DNA of 10,842 nt from an uncultured Alcaligenaceae bacterium (GTDB lineage Bacteria > Pseudomonadota > Gammaproteobacteria > Burkholderiales > Burkholderiaceae_B), in NCBI GenBank assembly GCA_937897265.1, contig CALCPT010000053.1:1-10842 (forward strand), given 5' to 3'. Below the pieces are notes generated by a model. That model saw only the letters and a list, made by a program, of their open reading frames with translations, searched no databases and was not told the DNA's origin. Below, piece by piece: positions 1-5,974 of the stretch (positions are counted from its first letter, which is position 1; each line of letters starts with the position of its first letter). The translations under genes were made by a program, and so were the position numbers.

Positions 1-162
1 ATTAATAGTATCAATAAGATCAATATGTAAATCATCAATATCTTTTTGTGACTTGATAGTTTTTTCAAAGTTTGGCCCTTTAGCTTCAATCATTTGATAA
101 GGCAGTCCCATAGCTTCTGGAATTACTAAGATGTCTGAAAATATAATGGCCGCATCAACACC
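1..162 (-). pseudogene. HemE-like (uroporphyrinogen decarboxylase) fragment, open at the window edge
   Basis: The minus strand reads without a stop to base 1. The translation contains [20 protein letters not shown] followed by [12 protein letters not shown] and EKTIKS. This resembles the N-terminal third of uroporphyrinogen decarboxylase (heme synthesis, uroporphyrinogen III to coproporphyrinogen III), where the FSDIL motif carries a conserved active-site aspartate. The wording looks closest to what I recall of Bacteroidetes HemE, not betaproteobacterial HemE. The last residues ([14 protein letters not shown]) seem compressed compared with the family, so a further deletion or join there is possible. 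The stretch is AT-rich, unlike the rest of the window. Upstream it is fused in frame to a thymidine-kinase-like piece, so it is not an intact gene. Family identity is from memory of conserved motifs. Confidence 0.6.
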
Positions 163-243
163 TAAAATATCTACGATTCGAGCTAGCTGATCTATCTGTT
201 CGCTCTCATAAAATTGAGCTTCATCAAAGATCAAATAGTCGAG
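163..243 (-). pseudogene. Thymidine kinase-like fragment fused in frame to the HemE-like piece
   Basis: The same minus-strand frame, upstream of the HemE-like part, reads [20 protein letters not shown] followed by ARIVDIL. The DEAQF motif in this setting is the Walker B region of bacterial thymidine kinase (ATP-dependent phosphorylation of thymidine), and the [11 protein letters not shown] continuation fits actinobacterial-type enzymes. Only about 27 residues are present. There is no P-loop, no lasso or zinc region, and no plausible start codon. The kinase would normally continue after 'IVDELGVDV', and here HemE-like sequence takes over at 'IVDILGVDA', so the join falls where the two families look alike. 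A different ATPase with a DEAQ motif is possible. Confidence 0.45.
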
Positions 244-257
244 CTTTCCATTCTTGC

Positions 258-497
258 TTTGGTGTGATTCAACAAAAAGTCACTGATATTTTGACTGTCA
301 CCGACCCGCAGCTCGTTGAGACCATGAAGTTCTTTGGCGAACGGATGAAAATTGTCGTTGAGCCAACAGGTTGCTTGGGCGCCGCCGCGGTGATGCACGG
401 GGCCTTAGCTGTCCCTCCAGGCGCACGCGTGGGCGTGATTTTGAGTGGGGGTAATGTAGACTTGAAATCCTATGCGGGCTTTATCACGCAGACTTGA
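258..497 (+). CDS. C-terminal remnant of a PLP-dependent threonine/serine dehydratase-type enzyme (5'-truncated)
   Basis: About 79 codons end at TGA 495-497. The sequence has [14 protein letters not shown], then [20 protein letters not shown], then [12 protein letters not shown]. This is the end of the fold-type II PLP family that includes threonine dehydratase, serine racemase and hydroxyaspartate ammonia-lyase. The SGGN serine normally contacts the pyridine nitrogen of PLP. Family members are about 320 residues long, so roughly the first 240 are missing, including the Schiff-base lysine and the glycine loop that holds the phosphate. The GTG at 264 is the first in-frame start, but it is not a credible gene start, because family-like sequence seems to begin a codon or two before it, where AT-rich unrelated DNA ends. 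Composition matches the downstream genes, so this piece belongs with the betaproteobacterial DNA. As it stands the product would be inactive; the exact substrate of the parent enzyme cannot be told. Confidence 0.75.
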   Translation, partial: FGVIQQKVTDILTVTDPQLVETMKFFGERMKIVVEPTGCLGAAAVMHGALAVPPGARVGVILSGGNVDLKSYAGFITQT

Positions 498-514
498 GTC
501 TCTTTGGGGGTTGT

Positions 515-1435
515 ATGCGTATTCTGGCAATTGGCGGGGCAGGGTTTATTGGGCGGCAAGTGGTCGGCCGCCTGGTGGCGCAGGGGCATGTTGTCCACGT
601 ACCGACTCGCCAGTTTCAGCACGGTCGCGAACTGTTGGTGCATCCAACGGTCACTGTGATGCAAGCCGATATTCACGACGATGCCACGCTAGAGCGGTTG
701 GTGGCGGGTTGCGACATCGTGATGAATTTTGTTGGTATTTTGCATAGCCGCGAAGGGCAGCCTTATGGGGCCGACTTTGATCGTGCGCATGTGCAATTAC
801 CCCGTCGCATCGCACAGGCGTGCCGCACACATCAGGTCAAGCGCTTTATTCATCTCAGCGCCTTGGGTGCTGATGTGCAGGGTCCGAGCGGCTATTTACG
901 TTCGAAGGCTGCGGGCGAACAAGCGATTCGCAATATCTACGCGACCCCCGGGGTGGGTGATTTCACGATTTTTAGGCCTTCGGTGGTGTTTGGGCCTGAC
1001 GACAAATTTATGAATATGTTTGCGCAGTTGGCGCGCTTTTTGTTTGTGTTGCCCATCGCAGGCGCAAGCGCAAAAATGCAGCCAGTGTACGTGGGGGATG
1101 TGGCAAGCGCCGTGATGAACGTGTTGAGCTTGCCCGCAGCGGCCAACCAAACGTATGACTTGGCCGGCCCTCGCACCTACTCTCTGGGCGAACTGGTGAA
1201 GCTCGCTGCCCTCTGGAGCGGCCGCCCCAGAGTGGTGATTGAGTTACCGATGGCGCTCGGGCGGGTGCAAGCGACGGTGTTTGAATGGTTACCAGGCGAA
1301 CCCCTGCTGTCGCGAGATAATTTACTGTCGCTATCGGTCGATAACGTCAGCACCGAACCGATGGCCGCCGATTTAAAGTTGGTGGCAACACCGCTTGAGT
1401 CGGTCGCGCCAATTTATTTAAAACCGAGCGCATGA
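515..1435 (+). CDS. NDUFA9-like atypical SDR NAD(P)-binding protein
   Basis: A 306-residue protein from ATG 515. A TTG at 494 in the same frame would overlap the previous gene and add seven unlikely residues, while ATG 515 has a G-rich ribosome site (GGGGG) just upstream. The N-terminus MRILAIGGAGFIG gives the Rossmann GGxGFIG motif (residues 7-13). An arginine near residue 32 follows the second strand and could favour NADP. MNFVGIL (70-76) and GYLRSKAAGE, with a YxxxK pattern at 127-131, follow. This layout fits the complex I NDUFA9 subunit-like / nucleoside-diphosphate-sugar epimerase-like atypical SDR group that is common in Burkholderiales. Members bind a dinucleotide and are mostly thought to be structural or chaperone-like, but the function of the bacterial members is not settled. 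The length is normal and the gene looks intact. It sits 17 bases after the truncated dehydratase. Confidence 0.8.
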   Translation: MRILAIGGAGFIGRQVVGRLVAQGHVVHVPTRQFQHGRELLVHPTVTVMQADIHDDATLERLVAGCDIVMNFVGILHSREGQPYGADFDRAHVQLPRRIAQACRTHQVKRFIHLSALGADVQGPSGYLRSKAAGEQAIRNIYATPGVGDFTIFRPSVVFGPDDKFMNMFAQLARFLFVLPIAGASAKMQPVYVGDVASAVMNVLSLPAAANQTYDLAGPRTYSLGELVKLAALWSGRPRVVIELPMALGRVQATVFEWLPGEPLLSRDNLLSLSVDNVSTEPMAADLKLVATPLESVAPIYLKPSA

Positions 1436-1479
1436 CTTCCAAACTTGATCTGGCTGAAGGCGCACGACCTGCTTAACAG

Positions 1480-1506
1480 TGACTGAGGTCAAGGTCGAGA
1501 CAGTCA
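1480..1506. repeat. Short inverted repeat in the gap between the two SDR genes
   Basis: TGACTG (1480-1485) and CAGTCA (1501-1506) form perfect 6-bp arms with a 15-base loop. AAAAATTTAG follows. The long loop and absence of a T run argue against an intrinsic terminator on the plus strand. It could be a protein-binding site ahead of the epimerase gene. The rest of the 116-base gap (1436-1551) shows no convincing promoter or RNA. Confidence 0.25.
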
Positions 1507-1551
1507 AAAATTTAGTACGATGACAACAATAGCTTAATCACAAAATGAGAC

Positions 1552-2580
1552 ATGACAAACATGGCAACGGTTAAACAAGGCAAGGCATTAAACATTAAAG
1601 AGTCGCGCATTCTGATCGCTGGTGCTGCCAGCCTGGTGGGCTCGCATACTGCAGATTTGTTACTTAAAGAAGGTGCGCGAGAAGTTCTGCTGCTCGATAA
1701 CTTTTCGTTTGGTTCGATGGATGCCATCGCCCACTTGCAAAACGATCCGCGTATCAAAATCGTACGTGCAGATTTGATGCGTTTGCCTGACTTGTTGGAT
1801 GCCACCAAAGGCGTTGATGGCGTAGTGCATCTGGCCGCCTACATGACGTTAGGGTTTTCACAAACGCCCTGGCAAGCGGTTGATGTCAATATCCGCGGTG
1901 CACAAAACATGCTCGAAGCCTGCCGTGTGAATCAAGTCAAAAAAATTGTGTTCGCGTCGTCGAATGCGGTGTATGGCTATGGCACGGGTATCAAGGGTGC
2001 CTTGCACGAAGAGACCCCCTTCTACTCTGTCGGTGCGCCGCCTGCCGCGATTTTGTACGGGGCTTCAAAAATTATGGGCGAACAGTTGTGTCGCCACTAT
2101 CACCAAAGCGCAGGTCAAGATTACGTGGTCTTGCGTTATTCAACCGTGTATGGCGAGCGTCAGCACTATCGTGCTGCTAACTCGCTTTACATTATGGAAA
2201 CTTACGACTTGGTGCGCAAAGGTCAGGCGCCGGTGTTGCCCGGTGACGGTACCGATACTAAGCACTTTGTGCACGTCTCAGACGTTGCCCGCGCCAACTT
2301 AGCTGCCTTGCAAAGTTCTGCGACAGATGTCGCGGTCAACGTCTCTGGCCCAGCCCCAATTACGACGGGCGAGCTCGTTCAATTGGTCCTTGAGTATTGC
2401 AAAAGCCCACTTAAGCCAGAGGTTCGTCCAGATCCACCAGGCAAAGTTCGCTTGACCTCAGGTGGTGCGTTTCATATCCCCCACGACAAAGCTGGCGAGG
2501 TGATTGGCTGGAAACCAGTCGTCACCATGAAAGAGGGTGTGACGCGGTTGTTGGCATGGCTTGAACAACAAAATAAATAA
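1552..2580 (+). CDS. NAD(P)-dependent epimerase/dehydratase (extended SDR, UDP-glucose 4-epimerase-like)
   Basis: A 342-residue protein with extended-SDR architecture. A Rossmann motif (GAASLVG, residues 24-30) lies behind the first strand. An aspartate (D49 in LLLDNFSFG) ends the second strand, as in NAD-preferring enzymes. VVHLAAY (91-97) is typical of the family. The catalytic set appears complete: the serines of FASSNAVYG (134-142), then YGASK with Tyr169 and Lys173. RYSTVYGER (195-203) and DGTDTKHFVHVSDVARA (232-248) complete the epimerase signature region. The middle glycine of the usual GxxGxxG is replaced by Ser27, which is unusual. Starts at ATG 1552 or ATG 1561 are both possible; neither has a strong ribosome site. 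Two Bug receptor genes follow in the same direction, so it may process the substrate they bind, such as a sugar acid or lactone. The substrate cannot be read from the sequence, and nucleotide-sugar metabolism is an alternative. Confidence 0.85.
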   Translation: MTNMATVKQGKALNIKESRILIAGAASLVGSHTADLLLKEGAREVLLLDNFSFGSMDAIAHLQNDPRIKIVRADLMRLPDLLDATKGVDGVVHLAAYMTLGFSQTPWQAVDVNIRGAQNMLEACRVNQVKKIVFASSNAVYGYGTGIKGALHEETPFYSVGAPPAAILYGASKIMGEQLCRHYHQSAGQDYVVLRYSTVYGERQHYRAANSLYIMETYDLVRKGQAPVLPGDGTDTKHFVHVSDVARANLAALQSSATDVAVNVSGPAPITTGELVQLVLEYCKSPLKPEVRPDPPGKVRLTSGGAFHIPHDKAGEVIGWKPVVTMKEGVTRLLAWLEQQNK

Positions 2581-2581
2581 G

Positions 2582-2622
2582 GCAAAAAGCCGACCCCCTC
2601 AGCAAAAAGGCCGACACCATCA
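2582..2622 (+). repeat. Imperfect tandem repeat (two ~20-bp units) in the leader of the first Bug gene
   Basis: Two adjacent units, 2582-2601 (20 bases) and 2602-2622 (21 bases), share GCAAAAAG then GCCGAC, then CTCA or ATCA. They differ by one inserted G and two substitutions. They lie between the epimerase stop and the ribosome site of the first receptor gene (AAAGGA near 2634-2639). They look like a slipped-strand duplication in a short leader; a regulatory role is not shown. Confidence 0.6.
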
Positions 2623-2645
2623 GGCTTCACGTTAAAGGATCTCAG

Positions 2646-3602
2646 ATGCAACGCTATCTTCAGCAAGGCATAACAATACTTTTTTGTTGTTTAGGATTCT
2701 TTTCAACGGGGGCGATGGCTTGGCCGACTCGGCCGATCGAGATTGTTGTGGGTTTTGCACCGGGTGGTGGCACTGACATCACGGCACGTACGCTTGCGAC
2801 GTATCTTGAAAAAGAACTCGGTGGCTCGGTGGTGATCGTCAATAAATCGGGCGCGTCGGGTGCAATCGGTTTGGCGTATGTGGCCCGTGCCAAGCCCGAT
2901 GGCCACACCTTGGGTATGACAAATATGCCTGGTTTGCTGACGATACCGATTGAGCGCGAAGCGGGCTATGTACCGTCTGACTTTACTTATTTAGCAAACC
3001 TGGTCAGAGATCCCTGCGCGTTCAGCGTGAGCATCACTTCGCCTTACAAAACGCTTGCAGATCTGGTGGCCGCTGCCCGCGCGAATCCCGGAAAAATCAG
3101 CGTGAGCACCTCGGGCATCGGCATCGATGACCACCTGCAAATGGCATTTTTTGAAAAGGCGACTGGTACTAAGCTGAATCATGTGCCGTTCAATGGCGCG
3201 GCTCCTCAGCGCAACGCTGTGTTTGGCGGCCATACCGACGTGGGTGGCATGAATGTCGGAGAGGCCATGCCCTACAACGGCATCAACTTAAGAATTTTGG
3301 CCCAAGCGGCTGAGGTGCGCTCGGTGCTGGCGCCAGACGTGCCCACCTTTAAAGAGCAGGGCGTTGATGTCGTATTGGCCTCTGAGCGCGGGTTGGTGGG
3401 CCCCAAAGGTTTGCCAAAGGATGTGCAGCAAAAATTAGAAGCCGCGCTGGCTAAAATTGCGAAGAACCCAGAGTTTGTTCAACAGATTCGGTCGCAATTT
3501 ACCGAACTCGATTATGTACCAAGTGAGGCCTGGCAAGCGCGCTTAGCGCGCGCAGACCTTGAGCTGAAAGCGCTCTGGAAGACGCAACGCTGGGCCGACT
3601 AA
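2646..3602 (+). CDS. Bug-family tripartite tricarboxylate transporter substrate-binding protein (first copy)
   Basis: A 318-residue secreted solute receptor. The N-terminus has a basic start, a hydrophobic stretch and AMA at residues 23-25, a good signal peptidase I site, so the mature protein begins WPTRPIEIVV and acts in the periplasm. GFAPGGGTDITAR (36-48) is the hallmark first loop of Bug receptors, and the length is normal for the family. Typical features further on are the LADLVAAARANPGKIS segment, HVPFNGAAP, where many members have HVPYKG, and the late 'APDVPTFKEQGVDV' region. Bug proteins bind carboxylates, nicotinate-type compounds or amino acids and pass them to TctA/TctB-type membrane subunits, none of which is encoded here; receptors without transporter genes are common in Burkholderiales. 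A clear AAAGGA ribosome site precedes ATG 2646. It lies 65 bases after the epimerase and just before a second, clearly diverged receptor. The ligand is unknown. Confidence 0.9.
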   Translation: MQRYLQQGITILFCCLGFFSTGAMAWPTRPIEIVVGFAPGGGTDITARTLATYLEKELGGSVVIVNKSGASGAIGLAYVARAKPDGHTLGMTNMPGLLTIPIEREAGYVPSDFTYLANLVRDPCAFSVSITSPYKTLADLVAAARANPGKISVSTSGIGIDDHLQMAFFEKATGTKLNHVPFNGAAPQRNAVFGGHTDVGGMNVGEAMPYNGINLRILAQAAEVRSVLAPDVPTFKEQGVDVVLASERGLVGPKGLPKDVQQKLEAALAKIAKNPEFVQQIRSQFTELDYVPSEAWQARLARADLELKALWKTQRWAD

Positions 3603-3614
3603 CGAGACCAATCA

Positions 3615-3666
3615 TTGGGCAACCGAGAAAAAATGAAAAATTGGGTCACCGAGAAAAAATGAAAAA
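3615..3666 (+). repeat. 26-bp tandem duplication covering the ribosome-binding and start region of the second Bug gene
   Basis: Units 3615-3640 and 3641-3666 are directly adjacent and match at 24 of 26 positions; the differences are C/T and A/C in the TTGGGCAAC versus TTGGGTCAC part. Each contains CCGAGAAAAAATGAAAAA, so the upstream unit carries a second copy of the translation start region. The near identity suggests a recent duplication. Confidence 0.85.
3633..3662 (+). CDS. Nine-codon mini-ORF made by the duplication, overlapping the start of the second Bug gene
   Basis: ATG 3633 in the upstream repeat unit reads MKNWVTEKK and stops at TGA 3660-3662. That stop overlaps the true start ATG 3659-3661 as ATGA, the usual arrangement for translational coupling. 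Its first three residues (MKN) equal those of the receptor, as expected if it is a copied start. It has the same weak GAG-plus-A ribosome context as the real gene. Whether it is translated is unknown; it could act as a coupling leader or a competing decoy start. Confidence 0.35.
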   Translation: MKNWVTEKK

Positions 3667-4654
3667 TATATTTGCTAAAAAAATAATTCAATCCACAGTT
3701 GGCGTGTTGGTGGCGTCAGTACTAGGGCTAGGCGCTGTGGCTCATACGCACGCTGCTGAGTACCCCGAAAAAGCCGTGACGCTTGTGGTGCCATACCCAG
3801 CAGGCGGCGCGACCGACGTGATCGCTCGCATGATTGCTGAGAAATTGCCTGCGGTATGGGGGCAACAGGTGGTGGTTGCCAACCGTCCTGGGGCGGGTAC
3901 GACCTTAGCCGCTGAGGCGTTGGCCCGCGCACCGGGTGATGGCTATATGTTGTACATGACGACCGCGGCGCACACGATCAGTGCCAGTTTGTATAAAAAA
4001 CTTAACTACGATCCGATTAAAGACTTCGCACCCATCACACTTGTGTCAACAATCCCGTTGGTATTGGTGACGACAGCAGCGCTGCCGGTCAATACGGTGC
4101 CTGAATTAGTGGCTTACGCCAAGGCGCAAAAAAATGGCTTGTCGATGGCCTCTACGGGCAATGGCACGCCGCAGCATTTGACGGGCGAACTTTTTAAAGC
4201 GAAGACCGGGGTACCTTTCGTGCATGTGCCTTACAAAGGCGATCCACCGATGTTGACAGACTTGATCGGAGGACAGGTGCAGGTGGCGTTTGTGACGTTA
4301 TCGGCAGCGTTACCCTACATCAAGTCGGGTAAATTGCGCGCGATTGCCTTGGCACATCCGACGCGGGTCGATGCGCTGGCTAATGTTCCAACAATGACTG
4401 AAGCGGGCATGCCTGGCTTTAACGCTGCGACTTGGTTTGGTCTGTTTGGCCCAGGGTCTATGCCACAAGAGTTGCGCCAAAAAATTTATCAAACAGTACA
4501 GCGTATTGTGGCCGAACCGGGTATGCAGCAACGCTTGCTTGAAATGGGCGGTGAAATCAACAACAGCTCACCTGAGGCGTTTCAAAAGGTGATTGACGCT
4601 GAAGTGAAAAACTGGGCTGAGGCAGTCAAGTTGTCGGGTGCGAGTGTCGATTAA
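3659..4654 (+). CDS. Bug-family tripartite tricarboxylate transporter substrate-binding protein (second copy)
   Basis: A 331-residue receptor from ATG 3659. The same frame opens at TTG 3641, but that only adds the repeat-encoded residues GHREK, whereas MKNIFAKKII followed by a hydrophobic run and THAA (residues 30-33) makes a standard signal peptide with the mature chain starting EYPEKAVTLVVPYPAGG. The PYPAGGATDVIAR loop, NRPGAGTTLAAEALARAPGDGY, NYDPIKDFAPITL, HVPYKG and the closing 'NVPTMTEAGMPGF' region are all textbook for Bug receptors, so this copy is more canonical than its neighbour. The two receptors are clearly diverged and so are not a recent duplication. It should bind a small carboxylate-like ligand in the periplasm. 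No TctA/TctB genes are present. It is convergent with ruvA, with 137 bases between them. Confidence 0.92.
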   Translation: MKNIFAKKIIQSTVGVLVASVLGLGAVAHTHAAEYPEKAVTLVVPYPAGGATDVIARMIAEKLPAVWGQQVVVANRPGAGTTLAAEALARAPGDGYMLYMTTAAHTISASLYKKLNYDPIKDFAPITLVSTIPLVLVTTAALPVNTVPELVAYAKAQKNGLSMASTGNGTPQHLTGELFKAKTGVPFVHVPYKGDPPMLTDLIGGQVQVAFVTLSAALPYIKSGKLRAIALAHPTRVDALANVPTMTEAGMPGFNAATWFGLFGPGSMPQELRQKIYQTVQRIVAEPGMQQRLLEMGGEINNSSPEAFQKVIDAEVKNWAEAVKLSGASVD

Positions 4655-4696
4655 CTCGGTCAGCTTCACAGATGCATCAGAAGTAAGTTTGCGGCA

Positions 4697-4715
4697 GTAA
4701 GGCTGACAGCCTTGC
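4697..4715. repeat. Hairpin in the convergent gap between the second Bug gene and ruvA
   Basis: AAGGCT (4699-4704), loop GAC, AGCCTT (4708-4713) gives a perfect 6-bp stem that extends by a T·G wobble and a G-C pair to 8 bp. The position between two convergent genes suits a terminator in either direction, but no T run follows on either strand, so termination would be weak or factor-assisted. Confidence 0.35.
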
Positions 4716-4733
4716 GAGCGTTGTGAGCCAGTA

Positions 4734-4765
4734 GCTGACCTTTGGGGCATTGCTGGCTGGTCAGC
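4734..4765. repeat. Second inverted repeat in the convergent gap
   Basis: GCTGACC (4734-4740) and GGTCAGC (4759-4765) are perfect 7-bp arms around an 18-base loop. A further GGTCAGC lies at 4658-4664 just after the receptor stop, so the 7-mer occurs three times (twice direct, once inverted) within 108 bases. It may fold at the 3' end of either transcript. No T run is present. Confidence 0.35.
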
Positions 4766-4791
4766 AGCTCGTACACCTGGTTTGGTGGTGC

Positions 4792-5364
4792 TTAGCGCGA
4801 CAAACTCTTAAGTGCCAATCGGATGCCGTCCGACACGCTCACACCCGCTGGAAGCGTTTTTAGCGCAGTGAGCGACTCGCGCTCTGAGTAGCCCAACGCA
4901 GTCAGTGCATGCAACACATCTGTTTGGTTGCCCGCCGATACGCTCGGCGTGGCACCTAAGTCGGCGCCAAGCTTACCTTTCATCTCAAGCAGTAGTCGCT
5001 GTGCTGTTTTCGTGCCAATGCCGGGGATGCGGGTAAGGCGAGCCGGCTCTTGAAGTGTGATGGCTTGGGCCAGATCGGCGACTGACATACCGGACAGCAC
5101 TGCCAGCGCTGTGCGCGCACCAATGCCACTGACTTTCACCAGCTCACGAAACGCTGCGCGTTCTTGTGTGCTTGAAAATCCAAACAGAATATGTGCATCT
5201 TCGCGTACGGTGAGGTGCGTGAGGATTGTGACTTGTGCGCCAAGTTCTGGCAGCGCATAAAACGTCGTCATTGAAACATCAATTTCGTAGCCAACGCCTT
5301 GCACATCTAAACCGATGCGCGGTGGCATTTTTTCGTACAAGGTGCCAGTGAGTCGACCGATCAT
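4792..5364 (-). CDS. ruvA: Holliday junction branch migration complex subunit RuvA
   Basis: A 190-residue protein starting at ATG 5364 (MIGRLTG), the universal RuvA start, with AGGA about eight bases upstream. The frame stays open further upstream but only over ruvC. RuvA forms tetramers that clamp Holliday junctions and load the RuvB motor. Seen here: the OB-fold domain I (about 1-64, with [17 protein letters not shown]), two helix-hairpin-helix motifs in domain II ([15 protein letters not shown] at 78-92 and [17 protein letters not shown] at 113-129), a flexible linker (about 136-147), and the RuvB-binding domain III (148-190, with [16 protein letters not shown]). All are intact and the length is standard. 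It begins 16 bases after ruvC ends, so both are in one transcript. The usual next gene, ruvB, is absent downstream. Confidence 0.97.
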   Translation of the reverse strand: MIGRLTGTLYEKMPPRIGLDVQGVGYEIDVSMTTFYALPELGAQVTILTHLTVREDAHILFGFSSTQERAAFRELVKVSGIGARTALAVLSGMSVADLAQAITLQEPARLTRIPGIGTKTAQRLLLEMKGKLGADLGATPSVSAGNQTDVLHALTALGYSERESLTALKTLPAGVSVSDGIRLALKSLSR

Positions 5365-5380
5365 GAGTGTGTTCCTAGAG

Positions 5381-5944
5381 TTAGCCGAGCAGTCGGCCGC
5401 CACGCACGCGTGTGCGACCACGTGCAGTACGCTGTTGATAGCTGGTGACGCCAAGCTTTTCAGCCATGGGGCTGACGTGTGCATGGCAGATTGCACAAGC
5501 GAGCGCGTCAGCCGAGTCAGGTGCGGGGACCCCATCGAGCGATAACAGGCGCTGCACCATCATCTGTACTTGTTCTTTCGCAGCGCGCCCGGCCCCCACA
5601 ACTGATTTTTTAATTTGGAGTGCACTGTACTCATGCACGGCTAAATCTCGATCTGCAAGGGCACATAGTGCTGCGCCACGTGCCTGGCCAAGCAATAGGG
5701 TCGTGGCTGGATTGGTATTCATGAAAATAATTTCTAGGGCAGCTACGTCTGGCTGGGTGTCTTGAATCACTTGGCGCAAGTTGTCTAAGATCACTTTCAG
5801 TCTTAAGGGTAACGTGATGTCGGTGGGTACCACGATGGTACCGCTCGCTACGTAAGTGAGACGCGCGCCATTTAAGTCGATGACGCCAAAGCCTGTGCGG
5901 CGTAAGCCTGGGTCAACGCCTAAGATGCGCATAGGCTTTTGCAT
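5381..5944 (-). CDS. ruvC: Crossover junction endodeoxyribonuclease RuvC
   Basis: A 187-residue Holliday junction resolvase, which cuts four-way junctions symmetrically after RuvAB branch migration. The RNase H-like fold carries its four acidic residues: Asp11 in ILGVDPG, Glu71 in ALEIIFMN, and Asp143 and Asp146 in [15 protein letters not shown]. These match Asp7, Glu66, Asp138 and Asp141 of E. coli RuvC after allowing for the N-terminal offset. [10 protein letters not shown] and [15 protein letters not shown] are also conserved. The start is ambiguous: ATG 5944 gives [12 protein letters not shown] 5932 gives MRILGVDPG as in most family members, and neither has a clear ribosome site. The C-terminal tail after about residue 163 (arginine- and glycine-rich) is weakly conserved. 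It lies 30 bases after purH and 16 before ruvA. Confidence 0.96.
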   Translation of the reverse strand: MQKPMRILGVDPGLRRTGFGVIDLNGARLTYVASGTIVVPTDITLPLRLKVILDNLRQVIQDTQPDVAALEIIFMNTNPATTLLLGQARGAALCALADRDLAVHEYSALQIKKSVVGAGRAAKEQVQMMVQRLLSLDGVPAPDSADALACAICHAHVSPMAEKLGVTSYQQRTARGRTRVRGGRLLG

Positions 5945-5974
5945 CCAGGGCGTTGAGCTTTCATGGGTTGCGAC

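Noticed and set aside
1480..1512. Intrinsic terminator after the NDUFA9-like gene
   Set aside because: The 6-bp stem has a 15-base loop and is followed mainly by A, not by a T run.
2646..4654. The two Bug genes as a recent tandem gene duplication
   Set aside because: Their proteins differ widely in sequence even in the signature loops (FAPGGGTDITAR versus YPAGGATDVIAR), so they are old paralogues.
5365..5535. Upstream extension of the ruvA frame (57 extra residues from 5535)
   Set aside because: It lies wholly inside ruvC in another frame, and RuvA proteins start with MIGRLTG, which has its own ribosome site at 5364.
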